From: JAFARZ01 sp035651595
GTDB lineage: Bacteria; Actinomycetota; Actinomycetes; Streptosporangiales; Streptosporangiaceae
Assembly: GCA_035651595.1 (NCBI GenBank)
Contig: DASRFJ010000365.1
Span: 1-11,173, forward strand
Direction of reading: 5' to 3'
DNA: 11,173 nucleotides
Part shown: positions 5,124-11,173 of the stretch, piece after piece
Numbering within the stretch: the stretch's first letter is position 1
Layout: the number at the start of each line of letters is the position of its first letter
The notes under the pieces: model-generated
What the model saw: the letters and a program-made list of their open reading frames with translations, nothing else
Told to the model about the DNA's origin: nothing
Databases searched by the model: none
Translations under genes and position numbers: made by a program

Positions 5124-6757
5124 GTTTGCAGCTCGGAGACGACAGGGTTGGGAAACCCTACCGGGTCTATCCGGACCAGGGCGGCCTCGCCGAGCCCGCG
5201 CTGGAACACGTTACTCGGGCCGAGCACCCGCTCGAGCTGGGCGGCCAGATCGCGCAGCAGAATCCGGCGATCGGCCTGGTAGGTGTCGGCCAGCAGGTTC
5301 GCCAGGACAGCGGTGAACCCTCCCGTCGGGACGGCGCCGTCGCCGGGGATCGCGACTATCAGCAGCCGGGCCGGGGCGTCCGGGCCGTGCAGCGACGCCA
5401 TGACCGCATCGGCGATCTGGCACGCGTGGCTGGTCTCCACGATGACCATGGCCCAGCCTCCGGCATCACCGGCCTGCTCTTGCGCCCCGGCGCCAGCCTG
5501 CCGCGCGCGGATCGCCTGCGCAAGCTGCTGCGGCTCCAGCCCCGATCCGGCGACCGCGGCCGGGCTCTTGGCATGAGCCAGCGCCGTCCGGGTGCCATCT
5601 GACCAGCCATGTCCGGCCCAGTACAGCACCGAACACCCGGTCGGCGGATCCGCCGCGGGATCGTCCGGCTTATCGGCGCCACCCACGGCAGGCTCCGGAC
5701 CAGGCCACTCTCGGAGTCGCCGCTGGACTGCGTCGGCGCCGCGGTCACGCGCAGGATGCCCCCATGGCCGGTAGCGGCCGCCGAAGGGGGCAAGCAGGTC
5801 GACAAGCCGTGCGATCGGCGCCTCGACCTCAAGGTCGGCCAGATCCGCGTCGGCGTAGTGGCCGATCGCTATCGGGAACACGTCCACCGTCGGCCGAATC
5901 GGCGCATTTCCTTGCGCCGTGGGCTGGGGGCAAGCGCTCCCGGGCGACGCCGCGGAACGACGCGACGCGGCGGTCCGGCTGCCCGCATGCGCCGCCGGCT
6001 CAGGAATCGCAAGCGCCGGATCGCCGGCCAGGATCTGCTGATGTACCTCGCTCAGCCAGGCGCCCGGTTCGGTGCCGAGTTCCTCGACCAGCACGGCGCG
6101 GGCCTGCTGGTACGCGGCCAGCGCCTCCCCCTGGCGGCCGTCCCGGTACAAGGCCAGCATCAGCAGGCCATGCAGCCGCTCGCGCAGCCGGTGAGCCGCG
6201 GCCAGCTGCCGCAGTTCAGCGATCACCTCGGCGTGCCGGTCCAGGTGCAGGTCCGCCTCGACGCGGGTCTCCAGCGCCTGCAACCTCATTTCGGCCAGCC
6301 GGGGTCCCTCGTGCGAAGCGAGTACGTCCGATCCCACATCAGCCAGCGGCTCGCCCCGCCACAATGCGAGCGCGGCGCCCGCCTGCGCCGCCGCGGCCCC
6401 CCAGGCGCGCTCCCTGGCCGCTGCCCGCGCGGCGTCCGCGTGCGCCTCGAACCGGGTCACATCCACCTCGTCGGCCTCGGCGCGGATCAGGTAGCCCGGC
6501 GGCTGCGTGCGGATCCGGGAACCGACATCGGCCAGGCTGCGACGCAGTCGCATCACGTGGTTCTGGACGGCTACCCGCGCGGACGGCGGCGGCCTGTCTC
6601 CCCACAGCACCTCGCCGAGATCGTTCAGCGACACGACCCGCCCCGCGCTCAGCAGGAGTGCTGCCAGGACCGCTCGCTGCTTTCCCCGCGGGATCGGCAC
6701 CACAGCGGTCCCGCTGCGCACCATTAAAGGGCCAAGCAGACAGAATTCTGTCCCCAT
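5108..6757 (-). CDS. SARP-type regulator fused to a C-terminal caspase-like domain
   Basis: A 549-residue protein with three parts. Residues 1-95 are an OmpR-type winged helix (FCLLGPL, KQRAVLAALLL, GEVLWGDRPPPSARVAVQNHVMRLRR, PPGYLI). Residues 97-245 are the bacterial transcriptional activation domain (LWRGEPLADV, RLRERLHGLLMLALYRDGRQGEAL in two segments, LGTEPGAWL). After a Pro/Ala/Ser linker (250-290), residues 291-535 look like a caspase-like (peptidase C14 type) domain: FPIAIGHY, then VLYWAGHGW with the expected catalytic His383, then VIVETSHAC. The last aligns with the family's 'DTCHSG' but has Ser443 at the nucleophile position and Cys446 three residues later. GGFTAVLANLL follows, as in family members. 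SARPs activate antibiotic clusters by binding repeats near the -35. Most long SARPs carry an NB-ARC ATPase here instead. Codon 11 is TTA, the leucine codon read by bldA tRNA in Streptomyces. The start fits the family; an alternative Met12 would lose the first strand. It diverges from another SARP at 7024. Confidence 0.85.
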   Translation of the reverse strand: MGTEFCLLGPLMVRSGTAVVPIPRGKQRAVLAALLLSAGRVVSLNDLGEVLWGDRPPPSARVAVQNHVMRLRRSLADVGSRIRTQPPGYLIRAEADEVDVTRFEAHADAARAAARERAWGAAAAQAGAALALWRGEPLADVGSDVLASHEGPRLAEMRLQALETRVEADLHLDRHAEVIAELRQLAAAHRLRERLHGLLMLALYRDGRQGEALAAYQQARAVLVEELGTEPGAWLSEVHQQILAGDPALAIPEPAAHAGSRTAASRRSAASPGSACPQPTAQGNAPIRPTVDVFPIAIGHYADADLADLEVEAPIARLVDLLAPFGGRYRPWGHPARDRGADAVQRRLREWPGPEPAVGGADKPDDPAADPPTGCSVLYWAGHGWSDGTRTALAHAKSPAAVAGSGLEPQQLAQAIRARQAGAGAQEQAGDAGGWAMVIVETSHACQIADAVMASLHGPDAPARLLIVAIPGDGAVPTGGFTAVLANLLADTYQADRRILLRDLAAQLERVLGPSNVFQRGLGEAALVRIDPVGFPNPVVSELQTYGPD

Positions 6758-6771
6758 CTATTCTGTCCCCA
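6739..6771 (-). promoter_or_regulatory. Palindrome and repeated half-site over the SARP-caspase start codon
   Basis: GACAGAATTCTGTC (6739-6752) is a perfect 14-base palindrome within codons 2-6 of the gene. A third copy of the half-site GACAGAAT lies upstream at 6760-6767. The wider 12-base unit TGGGGACAGAAT occurs twice in the reading direction (6771-6760 and 6756-6745), 15 bases apart, and the second copy includes the TG of the start codon. The GGTGGGG of the first copy is also the only ribosome-binding-site-like sequence. A bound protein here could block transcription or initiation; no binder is known. Confidence 0.5.
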
Positions 6772-7023
6772 CCTCTATAAGAGTCCCAGACCCCTGCCGT
6801 ACACTCTCCGGCATCTTATGATGATCGAATGTTAACCAGCTATTAGCGGCACGAGCAAGACTCAACCCATGAGAACCCCACAACGTGCGAACACCACGCA
6901 ACGTGCTCCTCCACGAAATTCACCAGCAAAAGACTTGCGATAGCCGCATGAGCTGGACGTAAACCCGGATCGGGGTTTCACCACGTTCGGCGCCGGCCAA
7001 CCGCCGGGCCGGAGGGGAGGGGC
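6772..7023. promoter_or_regulatory. Divergent promoter region between the two SARP genes
   Basis: The two SARP start codons are 266 bases apart, and this segment must contain both promoters. It is less GC-rich than its surroundings. The octamer CAACGTGC occurs twice in direct orientation (6881-6888 and 6899-6906), 18 bases apart. A weak promoter-like pair, TTGCGA (6935-6940) and TAAACC (6960-6965), has a spacing of 19, which is on the long side. The ribosome binding site of the plus-strand gene is the purine run 7011-7020. SARP sites usually repeat at 11 or 22 bases, so the CAACGTGC pair is not a clear SARP box. Confidence 0.4.
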
Positions 7024-7842
7024 GTGAAGTATAGGATCTTGGGACCGCTTGAGGCGTGTGCTGTCACCGGAGAAAGAATTTCGGTCGCCAGGCCCAAGCA
7101 CCGCCAGCTCCTTGCCACGTTGCTCCTTTCTCACAACGCGGTTGTGACCACAGATGACCTCATAGGCAACTTGTGGGAAAACGAGCAGCCGAACACGGCC
7201 CGCGGTCTGCTGAAGACCTACATATGGGGACTGCGTAAACTACTCTCGCCACGCGACCCTAGTGCTGCTCCTATAGAAACGCTCGTCGGTGGATACCGGA
7301 TGCTGGTGGAAAGCGTCGACCTGGATCTACTGGTGTTCTCCGAACTCGCCAGAGAAGGCCGGAACCTGCTCAGGAGCGGTCACCTGGACGCCGCTGCCGA
7401 CGCCTTGCGGCTCGCCCTGAGCCTGTGGCGCGGCCCCGCGCTCCAGGGAGTGCCTAAGTCCTGGCCGCTGATTGATGCCGCCGCGAACCTCGACGAGGAA
7501 CGGCTGAACGTGGTCGAGGACTGGGCCGAGGTGCGGCTGGCGCTCGGCCGTCATGTCGACGTTGCCGGCCGGCTGCGGCCGTTGGTACGCGCGAACCCGC
7601 TCAGGGAACGGCTGTGGGGACAGTTCATGCTGGCCTTGTACCGCAGCGGCAGGCGGGGGGAGGCGCTGCAGGCGTTCCACGAGCTGCGGCGGGGGCTGGA
7701 TGACGAACTCGGCATAACGCCGAGCGCTCCGGTGCGGGATTTGCACGAGCAGATCCTGCGCGGTGACCCCGAACTGCTCGTCCCGGGCTCCGCGCGCCTC
7801 TACACGCGCGCGCCGGGCAGCACCTCGCCGGCTCAGAGGTAA
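7024..7842 (+). CDS. SARP family transcriptional regulator (short DnrI/ActII-ORF4 type)
   Basis: A 272-residue regulator with the size and order of short pathway-specific SARPs. Residues 3-94 are the OmpR-like winged helix (YRILGPLEA, RPKHRQLLATLLL, LKTYIWGLRKLL, GGYRMLVE), which binds direct repeats near cluster promoters. Residues 98-245 are the BTAD tetratricopeptide-like domain (LWRGPALQGV, NPLRERLWGQFMLALYRSGR, ALQAFHELRRGLDDELGI). About 27 extra residues follow with no recognisable domain. The GTG start is chosen because GGAGGGGAGG stands three bases upstream and the family's first strand begins at once. It faces the MbtH-MFS-NRPS operon, whose end is 83 bases away, and is its most likely activator. 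The first 100 codons use many codons rare in GC-rich actinomycetes (three ATA, AGA, AGG, several TTG and CTA) while the rest is GC-rich; no TTA codon is present. Confidence 0.92.
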   Translation: MKYRILGPLEACAVTGERISVARPKHRQLLATLLLSHNAVVTTDDLIGNLWENEQPNTARGLLKTYIWGLRKLLSPRDPSAAPIETLVGGYRMLVESVDLDLLVFSELAREGRNLLRSGHLDAAADALRLALSLWRGPALQGVPKSWPLIDAAANLDEERLNVVEDWAEVRLALGRHVDVAGRLRPLVRANPLRERLWGQFMLALYRSGRRGEALQAFHELRRGLDDELGITPSAPVRDLHEQILRGDPELLVPGSARLYTRAPGSTSPAQR

Positions 7843-7859
7843 CGATCACGGATTCCGGA

Positions 7860-7902
7860 CCTGGCGGAATTTAGTATCATGTGACACCTTTCTTTCGCCA
7901 GG
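7860..7902. terminator. Hairpin between the convergent SARP and MbtH genes
   Basis: The arms 7860-7869 (CCTGGCGGAA) and 7893-7902 (TTTCGCCAGG) pair over ten positions with one G-U wobble in the plus-strand RNA, around a 23-base loop. It sits 18 bases after the SARP stop and 24 bases beyond the MbtH stop, where a bidirectional terminator is expected. The long loop and the absence of a T-run keep the call moderate. Confidence 0.5.
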
Positions 7903-7925
7903 CCCTATCCTCCGCTCAGGGCCGG

Positions 7926-8132
7926 TCAGGACCCTGCCTGGGCGTCCATGCGCTCGCGCAGGCTGCGCGGTCGCATATCCGTCCATACCTCGTCCACGTA
8001 CGCCGAGCATTCGTCTTTGGTGCCCTGTTTGCCCACCAGATGCCAGCCGTCGGGGACGTCGTGGCCCGCTGGCCACAGCGAGTACTGATCCTCGTCGTTG
8101 CGCAGCACCTCATACGTGGTGTCGTCATCCAT
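7926..8132 (-). CDS. MbtH-like protein (NRPS adenylation partner)
   Basis: A 68-residue protein with the full MbtH signature: a variable start, NDEDQYSLWPAGHDVPDGW (residues 12-30), ECSAYVDEVWTDMRPRSL (41-58). The three conserved tryptophans (20, 30, 50) and the TDMRPxSL motif are present. MbtH-like proteins bind the adenylation domains of many NRPSs, aid their folding and solubility, and raise amino-acid activation; they are small, cytoplasmic and nearly always encoded beside an NRPS. Here it is the last gene after the NRPS and the exporter, 42 bases behind the exporter's stop. Its own good ribosome binding site, GGAAGGAG, ends seven bases before the ATG. The C-terminus is a few residues beyond the conserved core, as is usual. 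Confidence 0.96.
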   Translation of the reverse strand: MDDDTTYEVLRNDEDQYSLWPAGHDVPDGWHLVGKQGTKDECSAYVDEVWTDMRPRSLRERMDAQAGS

Positions 8133-8174
8133 TTCGTTGTCTCCTTCCGCGATGAGCTGGTGTTTCGGATTGAG

Positions 8175-9422
8175 TCATGTTTCGGCCACGGCAATCGGGG
8201 TTGGGTTGTCATCTGCGCTCTCTAGCCGGGGAAAGTGGCGCAGCGTCGGATTTACCGTGACCACGGCCGTGATGGCGGCGATACCGGCCGCGCAGATTAG
8301 CACCGCCTGGGTGCTGGGCAGCACTTCTATCAGAACGCCGCCGAGCATCGGTCCCACGGCCGCGGCCGCCCCGACGATCAGGCCGATCACGCCGCTGAGC
8401 CTGCCGCGCAGGTGGTCCGGAGTGATCAGGAGCAACCGGGTGAGGATCGTCGTGTTCGCCGTCGGCGGCAGCAGCGCGATACCGAAGAATAGCGCGCCCA
8501 TCAGGTAGCCGCTGTGGATAAGGATGGCCGTGGGGGTAAGCGCCGTGAAAACCCAGAACACCGAGGCGATCGAGGTGAACGGGCTCAACTTTTTGTGCAG
8601 GTAGGGCGCGAGCAGAGAACCCGCCACACCGCCCGCGCCTAGCATTGCCGCCATCACGCCTATTTCGCCGGATGGAATGCCCCTGCGCCGTGCCAGCACG
8701 ATGATGACAAGGTAAAAAGCGGTGAAGAAGAAGTTCAGTACCAGCGCGCATGTGGCCAGCACCCGGATGAGGCGCTGCTGCCACACCCAGTGCAGGCCCT
8801 CGAGCATCTCGCGGCGAAGGTTGCCGGCCGGCTGAGGCCGGGCAGGCGGGACGGGCAGCCGCAGGAAGATCAGCGCGGAACACGCCGCGGCGTGGCTGGC
8901 CATGTCGGCGACGAACGGCACCGCTCTGCCGACGGCGAACAGGAATCCCCCCGCCGCGGTACCGGAGAGGTTGCCGAGCGAACTTCTGGCGAAGTTCATC
9001 GCCAGCGCGGTTGACACCTGGCGGTCCTGCACGAGGTTCGGCAATGACGCCGATTCCGCCGGGTCGAACAACCCTCCGCATACCCCGATCACGCCCGCTA
9101 CGACGATCACGTGCGGGATGGTCAGCGCGTGCCCGATGAGCGCGACGACCAGGCTGGCGGCCGCCGCGGCCAGCATCGCTTCGCAGCCGACCATGATGTA
9201 CTTGCGGTTCCAGCGGTCCGCGAGCACGCCGGCGGGGAGCCCGGCTGAAATCTGGGTTGCCGCGATCGTCCCGAGTACGACTCCGGACTCGGCAGCGGAC
9301 CCGGTGACGGTGAGCACCAGCAGTGGAAAGGCGATCCCCGCGCTGCTCAGGCCGAATCCGGACAGCATCCTGCTGCCCCACAGGAGCTGATAGTTGCGGT
9401 TTCTCGATAGTGGCGGTTGCAT
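8175..9422 (-). CDS. MFS transporter, probable export of the peptide product
   Basis: A 415-residue integral membrane protein with roughly ten to twelve hydrophobic helices, normal for the major facilitator superfamily. The loop after helix 2 contains GVLADRWNRKYIM (about 65-77), the family's motif A (GxLADRxxRK). The general look (NRNYQLLWGSRMLSGFG at the start) fits the macrolide-efflux / EntS-like branch that pumps out siderophores and antibiotics. The ATG at 9422 shares one base with the NRPS stop (TGATG), which indicates translational coupling; GGAG lies five bases before it. An ATG five codons upstream (9437), inside the NRPS end, is the alternative. The frame is open much further upstream only as the antisense-like shadow of the NRPS gene. 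Placed between the NRPS and MbtH genes, it most likely exports the product or confers self-resistance; the substrate is inferred. Confidence 0.92.
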   Translation of the reverse strand: MQPPLSRNRNYQLLWGSRMLSGFGLSSAGIAFPLLVLTVTGSAAESGVVLGTIAATQISAGLPAGVLADRWNRKYIMVGCEAMLAAAAASLVVALIGHALTIPHVIVVAGVIGVCGGLFDPAESASLPNLVQDRQVSTALAMNFARSSLGNLSGTAAGGFLFAVGRAVPFVADMASHAAACSALIFLRLPVPPARPQPAGNLRREMLEGLHWVWQQRLIRVLATCALVLNFFFTAFYLVIIVLARRRGIPSGEIGVMAAMLGAGGVAGSLLAPYLHKKLSPFTSIASVFWVFTALTPTAILIHSGYLMGALFFGIALLPPTANTTILTRLLLITPDHLRGRLSGVIGLIVGAAAAVGPMLGGVLIEVLPSTQAVLICAAGIAAITAVVTVNPTLRHFPRLESADDNPTPIAVAET

Positions 9423-11173
9423 CAGGTCTCCACGCATTCGCGGGCGATCTGCCGCAATGCATCGGTGAATTCCCCAGCGACACGCTCGATGGTGGATTTG
9501 TCGTGCACGTCTGTCCGGTAGGACCAGGTGAACTCCAGACGGCCGGCCTGGGTCGCGCCCACGACCTGGAGCAGGTGCGGGTCGCGATCGGACGGTTCGT
9601 GGTCCTGGCCGAGCGGGCCGAGAACGGCCCGGCCTAGTCCGCCGTCGCCATCCGCGGACCGGGCGTCGAACTGGCCGAGATAGTTGAAAGCGATCTGGGG
9701 TCCCGGTGTGGCCGACAGCCGGTCGCGTGCGGTCGCGGAGCCGAGGAATCGTAGCGCACCGAATCCGATGCCGTTTCCTGGCACGGCCCGGAGTTGCCGG
9801 CGCACCGACTTGATCAGCGCACGCCAGGCAAGCTGCTCCTGTGCGGGAACCTCCAGCGCGACGGGGAAGACGGTGGTGAACCAGCCGACGGTCCTGGACA
9901 AGTCCACACCGTCCAGGAGATCTTCCCGGCCGTGGCCTTCGAGATCGACGCACGCCCGGCTGGTGCCGGTCCACCGGCACAGTGCCCATGCCAGCGCCGC
10001 GAGCAGGACCTCGTTGATCCGCGTGCGGTACGCCGTCGGCGCGGCACGAAGCAGCGCGTCGGTTTCCTCCGCGCTGAGCCGTGTGTGCACCGTCGCTTCC
10101 GGGCTTGGCGGATCGGCAGGCGCGCGGTCGACGGGGACCGGCGTGCACGAGGCCAGTACCTCGGACCAGTGCTCCAGCTCACCGTCCAGCTTGCCGGCCG
10201 CGACATGATTTTCGAGCCGCTCCGCCCAGTCGGGGAACGACGTGGTCGCGGGCCCGAGATCGATAGGTATCCGATCCACGGCCTGCCGGTACGCGACGTC
10301 GAGATCGTCGAGCAGGATCCGCCAGGACACGACGTCGATGACGAGGTGATGCGCCACGAGGAAGAGACATGGTCCTTGCTCCGGGCCTCGTGCGAACAGC
10401 ACGGCCTTGAACAACGGACCGGTCGCGAGGTTGAAACTCGTGTGGACGTCGTTGGCCACCTTCTCCATGACCGCATCCAGCTCGCCGGGGTCGACCTCGA
10501 CGAGGTCATGTCGTTCGAGGGCCGCGGGCGCGACGGCCGCGATGCGGCCGCGCCATTCTCCGTCGGTCTCCTCGAACAGCGTCCGCAGGGCGTCGTGGTG
10601 CGCGAGCAATGCGTCGAGGGCGTGCCGCAACGCGGCCTCATCCACATCGGCTGACAGTTCGATGAACGCCGATTGGTTATAGTGCCGCGGGTTTCGCCGA
10701 CGTTCCTGGAAAAACGACCGCTGGATGGGGGTGAGGGGGGCGGGCCCGGTGAAGGGCTGGTGTGCGGCGGGCTGGGTTGCGGCGGGGGCGGTGCGGGGTG
10801 CGAGTTCGGCGATCGTCTGGTGGAGGATCAGGTCCTTGACGGTGAACTGGTGGCCGGCTTGGCGGGCCCGGGAGACGATCTGGATGGAGAGGATGGAGTC
10901 GCCGCCCAGCTCGAAGAAGTTGTCGTGGATGCCGACCTGGTCCAGGCCGAGAACGTCGGCCCAGATCGCGGCGATCGCCTGCTCGGCGGGGGTGCGGGGG
11001 GCGACATAGCTGGCGGCTAGAGCAGGGGTGCCCGAACGAGGGAGGGCGCGGCGGTCGAGTTTGCCGTTGGGGGTGAGCGGCAGGGCGTCCAGGGTGGTGA
11101 ACGCGGCCGGGACCATGTAGTCAGGCAGCGTGGCGGCCAGGTGGGCGCGCAGGTCTGCGGGGTCCGGGGCGGT
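9422..11173 (-). CDS. Nonribosomal peptide synthetase, C-terminal part (A tail - PCP - epimerization domain)
   Basis: The last 583 residues of an NRPS whose beginning lies beyond the right edge; the frame is open through 11173. Residues 1-45 are the end of an adenylation domain, with core motif A10 (LPLTPNGKLDRRALP) and its catalytic lysine at 38. Residues about 60-122 are a peptidyl carrier protein: FFELGGDSILSIQ with the phosphopantetheine serine at 93. The Asp before that Ser (GGDS rather than GGHS) is typical of carriers that feed an epimerization domain. From about 145 onward is the epimerization domain: LTPIQRSFF, HHLVIDVVSWRILLDDL (His275-276), EGHGRED, RTVGWFTTVFPVAL, GNGIGFGALRFL and FNYLGQFD. 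It converts the carrier-bound L-amino acid to the D form. No condensation or thioesterase domain follows, so the chain passes to another protein. Which residue is loaded cannot be told because the specificity pocket is outside the window. Confidence 0.96.
   Translation of the reverse strand, partial: TAPDPADLRAHLAATLPDYMVPAAFTTLDALPLTPNGKLDRRALPRSGTPALAASYVAPRTPAEQAIAAIWADVLGLDQVGIHDNFFELGGDSILSIQIVSRARQAGHQFTVKDLILHQTIAELAPRTAPAATQPAAHQPFTGPAPLTPIQRSFFQERRRNPRHYNQSAFIELSADVDEAALRHALDALLAHHDALRTLFEETDGEWRGRIAAVAPAALERHDLVEVDPGELDAVMEKVANDVHTSFNLATGPLFKAVLFARGPEQGPCLFLVAHHLVIDVVSWRILLDDLDVAYRQAVDRIPIDLGPATTSFPDWAERLENHVAAGKLDGELEHWSEVLASCTPVPVDRAPADPPSPEATVHTRLSAEETDALLRAAPTAYRTRINEVLLAALAWALCRWTGTSRACVDLEGHGREDLLDGVDLSRTVGWFTTVFPVALEVPAQEQLAWRALIKSVRRQLRAVPGNGIGFGALRFLGSATARDRLSATPGPQIAFNYLGQFDARSADGDGGLGRAVLGPLGQDHEPSDRDPHLLQVVGATQAGRLEFTWSYRTDVHDKSTIERVAGEFTDALRQIARECVET

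Noticed and set aside
5609..6780. Long plus-strand frames opposite the SARP-caspase gene.
   Set aside because: Arg/Pro/Ala-rich shadows of the minus-strand coding sequence, without ribosome binding sites or motifs.
9437..10148. Extension of the exporter reading frame far upstream into the NRPS gene.
   Set aside because: The extra residues have no transporter character and lie out of frame within the NRPS epimerization domain; the coupled ATG at 9422 gives a normal MFS length.
1..11173. CRISPR arrays, tRNA or rRNA genes, insertion sequences, integrase or attachment sites.
   Set aside because: No regularly spaced repeats, no cloverleaf-like or rRNA-like stretches, and no transposase or recombinase motifs were found on either strand by eye.

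Overview
The window is high-GC DNA with GTG and ATG starts, strong purine-rich ribosome binding sites, SARP-type (BTAD) regulators and a nonribosomal peptide synthetase (NRPS). This points to a filamentous actinomycete (Streptomyces or a relative such as Streptosporangiales/Catenulispora-type genera). I cannot name the species from the sequence.

Layout, left to right. (1) Positions 1-53 may hold the last codons of a gene entering from the left, followed by a very strong GC-rich hairpin (125-155). (2) 356-1000 is a RibD/DHFR-fold reductase-like protein. (3) 1179-2096 (minus) and 2224-3114 (plus) are a divergent pair: a zinc-independent quinone-oxidoreductase-like enzyme and a LysR-type regulator. 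An inverted repeat in their shared promoter is a good operator candidate. (4) 3404-3808 and 4007-4486 encode two small unrelated exported proteins with Sec signal peptides. The second sits four bases ahead of 4491-5123, an actinobacterial protein of unknown function with two CxxC motifs. (5) 5108-6757 (minus) and 7024-7842 (plus) are two divergent SARP regulators. The first is unusual: the SARP module is fused to a C-terminal caspase-like domain whose nucleophile position reads Ser instead of Cys. It also carries a TTA leucine codon at position 11 and a palindrome plus a repeated half-site over its start codon. (6) 7926-11173 (minus) is the downstream end of an NRPS operon, in transcription order: the C-terminal part of an NRPS (adenylation tail, carrier protein, epimerization domain), an MFS exporter overlapping it by one base, and an MbtH-like protein.

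How it works together: the right third is the edge of an NRPS gene cluster. The synthetase loads and epimerizes an amino acid to the D form and must hand it to another protein, because no condensation or thioesterase domain follows. MbtH supports adenylation, and the MFS protein probably exports the product or gives self-resistance. The two SARPs lie just outside the operon and are its likely regulators. The left third (reductase, MDR enzyme, LysR) looks like ordinary chromosomal redox genes, not part of the cluster. The item most worth attention is the SARP-caspase-like fusion with its layered control features.
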